Shown piece after piece: positions 1-5,387 of a stretch of 8,818 nucleotides of DNA. A program made the position numbers and the translations under genes. Within the stretch, counting starts at the first letter, position 1; each line of letters starts with the position of its first letter. The stretch covers positions 1-8,818 of the forward strand of contig CAIXQV010000331.1 of assembly GCA_903921605.1 (NCBI GenBank). The letters are read 5' to 3'. Under the pieces are notes generated by a model. The model did no database searches, was not told where the DNA came from, and saw nothing but the letters and a program-made list of their open reading frames with translations. Source of the stretch: an uncultured Planctomycetaceae bacterium (GTDB lineage: Bacteria > Planctomycetota > Planctomycetia > Planctomycetales > Planctomycetaceae).

Positions 1-669
1 ATCAACTAATCCCTCCGGCGCGGCACGCACATCAGGCTCACGAGTCACACTGGCACGAACCGCAATGCTTCCATCAGGTTGCGGCACTCGACGGTTAGAA
101 GCGACTTGCCCCACGATGGCTTTAGTCCCTGCGACGCGAGTGACTGCCTTCATGTCGCTCAGCGATCCCTCAATCGCAATCGCAGTCCGCTGAGCAATCT
201 CGTTTGTGAACTGAATGTGCTTTGCAAGTTCTGGACTGCCTTCGCCCTGCAGGATCCTTACCGCATCGGCATCAAGAATCGGCGCGGAGTGTTGATGTAA
301 TGACTGCAGAGCCACACGTTCTCTGGTTGTCCCCGCAGCTTTGGCCATGGCATCTCGCAACACTTCATCACTGGTGTTGCAGATGCCACAAAAATCGACC
401 GCGGCAATCACATAACTGTCATCTCCGGACCGCAGAACGATGCCCCGCATCTCCAGCGGATGCTCAATACTGCCAACCTTCGGCATGCAGCCAACACATG
501 GCCCATCACCGATCGGCGGAGTCACATCCACACGAAAACTGGCCAACGTGAGGTCCGCACCGATAGCCCGGCGATCGCTCGCAGTGGTCAGAATCACCAG
601 CCAGCAACTCAAGCTGCAGATAAATCGCGACGTAGTAAAACTTTGCAGCAAGAGGAATCTTCGGCACAT
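1..669 (-). CDS. Secreted neutral-ceramidase-like protein, N-terminal part (cut by left edge)
   Basis: Translating the minus strand from an ATG at 669-667 gives 223 uninterrupted residues to the left edge, so the C-terminus is missing. Residues 1-30 look like a signal peptide: basic CRR near the start, then a hydrophobic run at about 16-29 ending near LTTA. The mature part opens with FRVDVTPPIG (45-54), continues with HPLEMRGIVL (70-79) and a VIAAVDF strand (87-93), and carries LHQHSAP (124-130) and ASNRRVP (190-196). These match the start of the neutral/alkaline non-lysosomal ceramidase family, where an HxH of this kind helps bind the active-site zinc; here it is H125 and H127. Many planctomycete proteins of this type are shorter than true ceramidases and their substrates are unknown, so lipid amide hydrolysis is inference. 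CxxC pairs occur at C58/C61 and C94/C97. The gene follows the ThuA-DUF1080 gene by 47 nt on the same strand, suggesting co-transcription. GTG at 693 is an alternative start. Confidence 0.8.
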   Translation of the reverse strand, partial: MCRRFLLLQSFTTSRFICSLSCWLVILTTASDRRAIGADLTLASFRVDVTPPIGDGPCVGCMPKVGSIEHPLEMRGIVLRSGDDSYVIAAVDFCGICNTSDEVLRDAMAKAAGTTRERVALQSLHQHSAPILDADAVRILQGEGSPELAKHIQFTNEIAQRTAIAIEGSLSDMKAVTRVAGTKAIVGQVASNRRVPQPDGSIAVRASVTREPDVRAAPEGLVD

Positions 670-678
670 CGCATCATC

Positions 679-683
679 TTCCC
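679..683 (-). promoter_or_regulatory. Candidate ribosome binding site for the ceramidase-like gene
   Basis: On the minus strand the bases read GGGAA, 9 nt before the ATG at 669. This favours that ATG over the in-frame GTG at 693, and it places the predicted hydrophobic signal segment near the N-terminus. The site lies in the 47-nt gap after the ThuA-DUF1080 stop codon, which has no obvious terminator hairpin. Confidence 0.45.
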
Positions 684-716
684 GATTGCACACTCGACCG
701 ATCTGATCCACGCACT

Positions 717-2399
717 CTACGGCAGTTCGTGGATTCGAATCTTGCGGAACTGAATCGGTGATCCTTCACTCTCAAGGCAAAGATAGCCCTCCGAGGGCTC
801 ACAGCCTGTTCCGCCCGAGACTTCTTCTCCGTTGACCCATAATCGAACCTCGCCATTGATTGCGCGAATGTAGTATTGGTTCCAGTGCCCGTGCCCATTG
901 GCAAGATGTCGGCGTGGATAGCTGCGGCTACCGTCAGGAGACAGTGGCGGGAACGGCGTCATCTTGACGCCCACCGGGAACACGTCACCGTTCGTACCGA
1001 ACCAGTCAGTCTTGGCTCCGTTGGCCTTCATCCGTTCAGTGAAGCCGTGATCGAGGACCTGAACTTCAATGCCGGAAGGCAATCCCGGTTTGCCCGCTGC
1101 AGTCAATCGCTCAATCGACGCTGGCGTCCCCCAGACGAAGACACCGCTGTTGCCGCCGGCTTTCTCATGCATCCACTCGACGATGATTTCGAAGTTTTTG
1201 TACTGCTTATCCGTTCGCAACACACTGACTGGCTGACCAGTGCAATGCAACACGCCGTCCTTCCAGCTCCAGGTGTCATCAGCACTGTTGACCTTTTTGA
1301 AATCCGCTTCTGTCATAGATCGCCAGCCAGGCTGGGAGTCATCGATCTTCACGGGTTTCGGGGCGTGATCCGCCACGATCTTCATATCAAAGAATGACGG
1401 ATCGTCAGGCTTAACACCAGTTTTCAGACCGGCCCCACCCGCTGGTCCAGGTTCATAGGCGCCAGTCATCGCCACATCCGACCACGCGTCGACCTGATCT
1501 TCAAGACCCACACACCAATAGCTGGCATTTACCAGCATGCGGCGAAAATCGTCGACTCGAAACGCATCGGCGTGCCCAATTGTCGTCGTGAAAATGCGAG
1601 CTGCTTTTCCTGCAGATCCTGTGTACGACTTCGTCCACGCAATTGGCACCGGAGCTTTATCAGTCACAGGCGCATCATCAGCCTTCCATCCAGTCAGCGG
1701 CTGACCGAGAAGAACAGGCTCGCTATCGCCTTCCAGCTTTTCGCTGACTCCGTACACGTCATCAGGAACCCAGAAGTTGCGACGAACGCCACGAAAAATC
1801 GGATGACTTCCGGCAAAATTCACGACATCGCAACGAGTACTCTCAACCAGATTTTTTCCGTAGTGCGAGACCCACGTTTCTCCCAGCACCAGTCGCCCCC
1901 AGCCTCCGACCGGATCTTTGCTGCCGGAGTCAAACTTTGCGTAGGGACTGTCTGGTCGAGTTGCATAGCGAAACGGATGCGTCGCATTGCGGATACCAAT
2001 GATGGGACGTCCGGATTCGGCATAGTCCACAATGTGTTTCATCTGATCATCGGGAAGTTCTCGCCATCGCAGAAACGCGACGAGCAGATCCGCTGAATCC
2101 AGCAGCTCAAGACCGGGAATGTTGTTGTTGACGCGGGGGTCGATCGTCCCGGTCTTTGGATCGATCGCAAAAAGAACCGTGCACTTGAAGCCATGGCGAG
2201 AAAGAATGCGAGCCATCAACGGCATCGACAACTCTGAGCGATACGATTCTTCAGCGGCAATAAAGACGATGTGCTTGCCTTTGCCGGGCCCTTCTCCTCC
2301 AGGATAAGTCAGCCATTCTGCAGCCTCCACCGACGGAGCAGAAAGACCAAAGGACAACAGCACCAGAAATGTCGCCAGAATGCTTTGAAGCAGTCTCAT
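717..2399 (-). CDS. Secreted ThuA-like / DUF1080 (3-keto-disaccharide hydrolase) fusion protein
   Basis: This 560-residue protein starts with a clear Sec signal peptide: MRLLQ, a hydrophobic core to about residue 21, and a likely cleavage after SVEA or VEAA (24-27). Residues about 42-300 form a ThuA-like, glutamine-amidotransferase-fold domain: HIVFIAAEESYRSEL (43-57), SADLLVAFLRW (102-112), GRPIIGIRNATHPF (130-143), and the closing IFTTTIGHADAF (269-280) with NASYWCVGLED (291-301). A linker of about 55 residues leads to a DUF1080 domain (about 357-557): WSWKDGVLHCTG, the GGNSGVFVWG strand (415-424), GIEVQVLDHG (443-452), HWNQYYIRAINGEVRLWVNG (505-524) and a typical GYLCLESEGSPIQFRKIRI ending. 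DUF1080 members cleave 3-keto-glycosides and ThuA is linked to 3-keto-trehalose metabolism, so a periplasmic or extracellular role on oxidised glycosides is a reasonable inference; the exact substrate is unknown. A purine-rich AGAGG (2410-2414) lies 10 nt before the ATG. It probably heads an operon with the downstream ceramidase-like gene. Confidence 0.88.
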   Translation of the reverse strand: MRLLQSILATFLVLLSFGLSAPSVEAAEWLTYPGGEGPGKGKHIVFIAAEESYRSELSMPLMARILSRHGFKCTVLFAIDPKTGTIDPRVNNNIPGLELLDSADLLVAFLRWRELPDDQMKHIVDYAESGRPIIGIRNATHPFRYATRPDSPYAKFDSGSKDPVGGWGRLVLGETWVSHYGKNLVESTRCDVVNFAGSHPIFRGVRRNFWVPDDVYGVSEKLEGDSEPVLLGQPLTGWKADDAPVTDKAPVPIAWTKSYTGSAGKAARIFTTTIGHADAFRVDDFRRMLVNASYWCVGLEDQVDAWSDVAMTGAYEPGPAGGAGLKTGVKPDDPSFFDMKIVADHAPKPVKIDDSQPGWRSMTEADFKKVNSADDTWSWKDGVLHCTGQPVSVLRTDKQYKNFEIIVEWMHEKAGGNSGVFVWGTPASIERLTAAGKPGLPSGIEVQVLDHGFTERMKANGAKTDWFGTNGDVFPVGVKMTPFPPLSPDGSRSYPRRHLANGHGHWNQYYIRAINGEVRLWVNGEEVSGGTGCEPSEGYLCLESEGSPIQFRKIRIHELP

Positions 2400-2450
2400 C
2401 TATCGTACGCCTCTGAGAGAGAAGGGCAATGACCTGAACGTGGTCTCAGC

Positions 2451-2456
2451 AATATA
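2451..2456 (-). promoter_or_regulatory. Candidate -10 element for the ThuA-DUF1080 operon
   Basis: The minus strand reads TATATT here, which would place transcription start about 45 nt before the ATG at 2399. No good -35 hexamer is present; with a 17-bp spacer it would fall at 2474-2479, inside the perfect inverted repeat at 2471-2490. This is a pattern match only. Planctomycete promoters are poorly defined. Confidence 0.25.
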
Positions 2457-2470
2457 ACGAAACCGTAGAC

Positions 2471-2490
2471 GTCTCGCATTCCTGCGAGAC
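2471..2490. repeat. Perfect 8-bp inverted repeat with 4-nt loop
   Basis: GTCTCGCA (2471-2478) and TGCGAGAC (2483-2490) are exact reverse complements around TTCC. No T-run follows on either strand, so a classical terminator is unlikely. It sits 71 nt upstream of the ThuA-DUF1080 start and over the position where that gene's -35 box would lie. It is preceded by CGTAGAC (2464-2470), also found at the start of the inverted repeat at 4233. It could be an operator or one copy of an interspersed REP-like element. Confidence 0.7.
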
Positions 2491-2591
2491 ATGCAAGATG
2501 AATCAGGTGAGCTAAAAATTACCGTTTGTCGCGATATACAGTGCGGCAAATCCGACTCAAAATCGAGCGATTACCAGACAACCTGTCGTGT

Positions 2592-2607
2592 TTGGTCTAT
2601 TGGTCTA
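2592..2607 (+). repeat. Tandem duplication of TTGGTCTA
   Basis: TTGGTCTA occurs twice back to back (2592-2599 and 2600-2607). A related TATTGGTC at 2598-2605 recurs at 2683-2690, 85 bp further on, making three TTGGTC boxes in the region upstream of the membrane-protein gene. Repeated short boxes ahead of a promoter are typical of regulator binding sites; which regulator is unknown. Confidence 0.55.
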
Positions 2608-2613
2608 ACGGTT

Positions 2614-2637
2614 GTGGCCGGTCTGTGACCGAGCCAC
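2614..2637. repeat. 10-bp hairpin with a single bulged A
   Basis: Reading the plus strand, GTGGCCGGTC (2614-2623) pairs with GACCG (2627-2631) and GCCAC (2633-2637) around a TGT loop, with only A2632 unpaired. The stem is G+C rich and should be stable in RNA of either strand. No T-tract follows, so intrinsic termination is unlikely. It lies 6 nt after the TTGGTCTA tandem repeat. It may be an operator, part of an untranslated leader or a small-RNA stem. Confidence 0.6.
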
Positions 2638-2721
2638 CATTTACCGACGGCAGGTCTCACGTCCGCAGAGTTTGCGTGGAAATATTGGTCAACAGGCAAG
2701 ACGGCAAACACGCGAAATCTC

Positions 2722-2730
2722 TGCTAAGAT
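2722..2730 (+). promoter_or_regulatory. Candidate extended -10 promoter (TGcTAAGAT)
   Basis: TGC followed by TAAGAT matches an extended -10 element. No recognisable -35 hexamer lies 16-18 bp upstream. Transcription would begin near 2737, giving a leader of about 100 nt before the GTG at 2839. The TATTGGTC box at 2683-2690 would then lie about 50 bp upstream of the start point, a plausible activator position. This is motif matching only. Confidence 0.25.
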
Positions 2731-2825
2731 CCAGAATGTGTGTGCAGTTCAAGCAAGTGAAGAAACAGGCCATATCATCAACGGCGACGATGGCTGCGTA
2801 ATGCATAAGCAGACGCAGATTCGTC

Positions 2826-2831
2826 AGGGAG
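2826..2831 (+). promoter_or_regulatory. Ribosome binding site that fixes the GTG start at 2839
   Basis: AGGGAG lies 7 nt before GTG 2839-2841. An in-frame TAA at 2806-2808 excludes any earlier start, and the next in-frame ATG would remove the membrane anchor. GTG is therefore the likely initiation codon. Confidence 0.7.
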
Positions 2832-2838
2832 TTCTTTT

Positions 2839-4182
2839 GTGAAGAAAGAAGCACAACCGCTGCAACGACAGGGAAAGATTCTGATTAGCCTCCTGACCGT
2901 GCTGATCTCCATCTTCCTGGTTGCGGTCGGGCTTTATCGCGTGTACAGCGACCTGCGTCTGAATCAGCAACTCGCGGACCTTAAATCACGGGGGTTGCCG
3001 ACAAATTGTGAAGAACTGAACGCGTGGTACGCGGTGCCACAGGATGTTTCGGATACGACAGAACAATGGGTGGCTGCTACCAGTGCGATTGCAAAGGTCG
3101 GTCTCTACGCCAGAGGCAAGAGCCTTCCGTTCGTGGGCGATGGTCCAGAGCCGGTGCCGCCGCCGGGCAAAAGATGGGCCGAACTCGAAGCCTCACGTAC
3201 ACTTCTGAAAGAACTGGCCCCTGAGCTGCAACTCATAATCGCCGCTGCGGACGCTGGTGGCATGGCTCGGTATCCAGTTGATTTCAGGAAAGGCCTTGAG
3301 GCGGATCAGACAGTCATGTATCAGACTCGAAATCTGGTAAGACTTCTCTCGCTGAGTGCACACGTTCACGCTCATGACGGACACTGGCAAGATGTTCTGA
3401 AAGACGTAATGCAAATTTTCTCTGTTTCAAGCTCCCTTGACGGTGAACCCAATTCGATCGCACAGAATCAATGCACTGCACTACATGCCAGGGGCTGTTT
3501 TCAGACAGTCTCCATGTTGCCGCACAGCCCATGGTCAGACAAAGAGCTCGAAGAGCTGCAAGTTGCGGTGGGGCGCGCGGTGTTTCGAAAAAATTTTCAA
3601 CGTGCGTTTTACGGAGAACTTGCGATCAAGCTGGAGTATTTGGAGATACTTCCGAGTCCAAGCATAATCCGGATGGTCGTAACGACGAACAACAGCAGAT
3701 CGACGGTCATTGACCTCATGGACTCCACGGCCAAAGCGATGGATTCGTCGTGGGTTGATACTGTTGAACGATTCTTTCCCGCATCATTGAAAATGATGGA
3801 GACGGACATCGACCCTGTTTCACCAGTTTCCCATATCGTCGTTCTGATCAGTTTACCTGCACTTCAACATGTGATCTTTTCCGGCATACGTGCCGAAGCT
3901 CGCCAAAACTGTTGCATTGGGTTCATCGCAGCGAAACGTTACCAGCTCAAACACGGAACGCTTCCTCGAAAATTGAACGACCTAAGAGACTTCGTTCCTG
4001 GTGACTTTAAATCACGGCTGTCTCGGCTCATCGACCCTTTCGATGGGAAGCCGTTACGTTTCAAAACAACAGACTATGGCGTAGTCATTTACAGTATTGG
4101 CGACAACAGAGTCGATGATGGCGGCGATGTTGATAACGCAGTTCGAGTGTCTGCGGATCTCGGTTATTTGATTTCGAAGTAG
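2839..4182 (+). CDS. Membrane-anchored planctomycete hypothetical protein
   Basis: This 447-residue protein has an N-terminal membrane helix at about 13-34 after a basic KKEAQPLQRQGK stretch. It is probably an uncleaved anchor with most of the chain outside the cytoplasm. No catalytic motif is recognisable. The segment LKSRGLPTNCEELNAWYAVP (48-67) resembles the start of a lineage-typical family in which a phrase on 'ELNAWYP.P' follows the anchor. The middle is helical and poorly conserved in appearance. A second hydrophobic patch at about 332-347 is too weak to call a helix with confidence. The C-terminus (about 352-430) has AAKRYQLKHGTLPRKLNDL, then DPFDGKPLRF (399-408), YGVVIYSIGDNRVDDGGD (413-430). 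This recalls the C-terminal part of type II secretion pseudopilins, where a DPWG-like motif precedes a short strand and an Asp-rich loop, but there is no pilin N-terminus. Function is unknown. It appears to be a single-gene unit, divergent from the ThuA operon and convergent with the M28 gene. Confidence 0.85.
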   Translation: MKKEAQPLQRQGKILISLLTVLISIFLVAVGLYRVYSDLRLNQQLADLKSRGLPTNCEELNAWYAVPQDVSDTTEQWVAATSAIAKVGLYARGKSLPFVGDGPEPVPPPGKRWAELEASRTLLKELAPELQLIIAAADAGGMARYPVDFRKGLEADQTVMYQTRNLVRLLSLSAHVHAHDGHWQDVLKDVMQIFSVSSSLDGEPNSIAQNQCTALHARGCFQTVSMLPHSPWSDKELEELQVAVGRAVFRKNFQRAFYGELAIKLEYLEILPSPSIIRMVVTTNNSRSTVIDLMDSTAKAMDSSWVDTVERFFPASLKMMETDIDPVSPVSHIVVLISLPALQHVIFSGIRAEARQNCCIGFIAAKRYQLKHGTLPRKLNDLRDFVPGDFKSRLSRLIDPFDGKPLRFKTTDYGVVIYSIGDNRVDDGGDVDNAVRVSADLGYLISK

Positions 4183-4232
4183 GGGCAGTTCAGAGGACGA
4201 ACGACAATTAACGCCGCCTTTTACTCCGCGAT

Positions 4233-4261
4233 CGTAGACTCTCTGCTGAGTCCCGGCCTAC
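4233..4261. repeat. REP-like inverted repeat in the convergent gap
   Basis: In the 75-nt space between convergent genes, GACTC (4237-4241) pairs with GAGTC (4248-4252) around TCTGCT, and the flanking GTA (4234-4236) pairs with TAC (4259-4261), leaving CCGGCC unpaired on one side. The element overlaps the stop codon of the M28 gene (4258-4260). Its first bases, CGTAGAC then TCTC, resemble CGTAGACGTCTC at the hairpin near 2464. No T-run is present, so a strong intrinsic terminator is not supported, although the position suits bidirectional termination. Confidence 0.4.
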
Positions 4262-5157
4262 CCGCCTGAAAGATGCCGGACCGCACTGGCAACGCCGCGA
4301 GTGACGTCGGCCATGCGTTCATAGTCCAGAGTTTCCGCCGTATCAGTCCAGCGGTGATAGTGTGGGTTTCGCAGAAAGCTGGTGTCGGTCAACATCAGAG
4401 CCGGATAATCATTGATCCAGAAGGCATGCTGATCGGACAAATGAATCTCGCGGATGCTCTCAGGCAGAACAATCGAGAATAACGGAAACCGTGTTCCTCG
4501 CTTGAAGCCTCGGCGAAAGTTCCAGCAGAGCCGTGCTGATCGCGGATTCCCGACAGCCGCCAGAAAGTTGCCTCGTCGAGGAAACAGCCAGCGAAGCCAT
4601 TTCGGAATCGCGGGCGGGACATCCTGAGAATTCTTGTCGTCGATGTAGTAACCGACCATTTCAAGACACAGCATACCGATCACATTTTCCCCACGAGCCC
4701 GACAGCCCTGAGCATGCACTAGGCTTCCCATTTCGCTCGTGCCGTAATATGGAGCTTCTTCACACGCGAACGCGACAAAGCGAATCGTCCTGTGAGGCCG
4801 TGCAGACTTCAGCAACCGAGCCGTCTCGATTAGAACCGCCACCGCCGAACCGTTATCGTCAGCCCCGGGCGTTGTCGGCGTTGAGTCATAATGAGCGCCC
4901 AGAATGACGACATCACTGGGAGCTTTGTGGCCGGGAATCGTGACAACCACGTTATCCGTCGGCTGCCCATTGACCGAAAACGTCTCTCTCGTGACAGGCA
5001 AATCAGCCGCACGAAATTGCGACTCAATATAAGCCGCCGTTGCGGCCATCGTCCCAGCCTTCAGCGGATGCCGTGGACCGATCACACCGGCCAACATGTC
5101 GACATGTTGAAACAGCGATTGAGCAAGTGGGGATTCGGAGGTTTTCGATTTATCCAT
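4258..5157 (-). CDS. M28-family zinc aminopeptidase
   Basis: This complete 299-residue protein matches peptidase family M28 by its metal-site motifs. GAHYD gives H89 and D91, PGADDNGS gives the bridging Asp D100, ACEEAPYYGT gives the general-base and ligand pair E133/E134, LEMVGYY gives E166 in the position of the fourth acidic ligand, and NPHYHRWTDT gives the last ligand H268. All expected co-catalytic zinc ligands are therefore present and the enzyme should be active, removing N-terminal residues from peptides. No signal peptide or membrane helix is visible (it begins MDKSKTSESPLAQ), so a cytoplasmic location is likely; many relatives are exported. The 175-240 segment, with KWLRWLFPRRGNF and VGNPRSARL, also occurs in this small M28 subfamily and forms a lid-like insertion. 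The substrate is unknown. A short AGG (5162-5164) lies only 4 nt before the ATG. It is transcribed alone, divergent from the epimerase-like gene. Confidence 0.9.
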   Translation of the reverse strand: MDKSKTSESPLAQSLFQHVDMLAGVIGPRHPLKAGTMAATAAYIESQFRAADLPVTRETFSVNGQPTDNVVVTIPGHKAPSDVVILGAHYDSTPTTPGADDNGSAVAVLIETARLLKSARPHRTIRFVAFACEEAPYYGTSEMGSLVHAQGCRARGENVIGMLCLEMVGYYIDDKNSQDVPPAIPKWLRWLFPRRGNFLAAVGNPRSARLCWNFRRGFKRGTRFPLFSIVLPESIREIHLSDQHAFWINDYPALMLTDTSFLRNPHYHRWTDTAETLDYERMADVTRGVASAVRHLSGG

Positions 5158-5186
5158 TCGACCTGTTTCACATCCAAAGCACGTGT

Positions 5187-5196
5187 TGACCGGTCA
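5187..5196. promoter_or_regulatory. 10-bp perfect palindrome TGACCGGTCA, possible operator
   Basis: The palindrome is exact and lies 29 nt before the M28 ATG, where a bound protein would overlap a promoter or the early transcript. No regulator gene is adjacent, so its partner is unknown. Confidence 0.35.
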
Positions 5197-5319
5197 CCGC
5201 CTGCTGAGATTTGTCGTATGCGATGCTCACTTATGCAAATGCACACTCGATTCAAACCGCAAAAGCCACGGATCAATGACGGCTCGCTGGTTCAATCCAA
5301 CGGCAATTCATCCGCAGTG

Positions 5320-5354
5320 CAGTTAACTCCAGGGTTGGGGAGACGGTTAACCCC
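5320..5354. promoter_or_regulatory. Paired GTTAAC palindromic boxes, possible operator
   Basis: Two 11-bp boxes match the pattern C, A or G, GTTAAC, T or C, CC (5320-5330 and 5344-5354), exactly 24 bp apart. The base pair flanking GTTAAC changes from A-T to G-C while staying self-complementary, so each box remains an 8-bp perfect palindrome. The second box ends 33 nt before the ATG at 5388. The layout suits a dimeric repressor bound at two sites. Confidence 0.4.
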
Positions 5355-5387
5355 CCACTCCAAACAGCTCCTTTAAGTGGAAACATC

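Larger units (their letters stand above)
2400..2838. other. Divergent intergenic region, no convincing gene
   Basis: This 439-nt stretch separates the minus-strand ThuA-DUF1080 gene from the plus-strand membrane protein. Short open frames exist (for example 2526-2801 and 2612-2842), but they start with rare codons or overlap each other and the start of the next gene, and their products resemble no family I know. The region holds a perfect hairpin (2471-2490), a tandem 8-bp repeat (2592-2607), a bulged 10-bp hairpin (2614-2637), a third TATTGGTC box (2683-2690) and candidate promoters. It most likely carries promoters and regulatory sites for both neighbours; a small RNA cannot be excluded. 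Confidence 0.6.
5158..5387. promoter_or_regulatory. Divergent promoter region with palindromic sites
   Basis: This 230-nt region must hold the start signals for the M28 gene (leftward) and the epimerase-like gene (rightward). No good sigma70-type promoter was recognised. It contains three perfect palindromes: TGACCGGTCA (5187-5196), 29 nt upstream of the M28 start, and AGTTAACT (5321-5328) with GGTTAACC (5345-5352) just upstream of the other gene. A run of six C follows the last site. Confidence 0.5.

Noticed and set aside
604..606. Lipoprotein signal at C22 of the ceramidase-like protein
   Set aside because: The residues before the cysteine read S-L-S, which does not fit the lipobox with Leu at -3; an ordinary signal peptide is more likely.
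79..753. Overlapping plus-strand open frames of 73-109 codons
   Set aside because: They overlap each other in several frames, show no family resemblance, and lie antisense to a minus-strand frame with clear ceramidase-like motifs and a signal peptide.
876..2096. Plus-strand open frames of 173 and 174 codons
   Set aside because: They are antisense to the well-supported ThuA-DUF1080 gene, and their compositions (rich in Arg, His and Ser) are typical of shadow frames.
2526..2842. Possible small genes in the divergent intergenic region (91 and 76 codons)
   Set aside because: The first uses TTG, the two overlap in different frames, no family is recognisable, and the region carries repeats and hairpins better explained as regulatory.
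4183..4257. Intrinsic terminator between the convergent genes
   Set aside because: The only stem is 5 bp plus a 3-bp flank, and no T-run follows on either strand, so it was recorded as a repeat instead.
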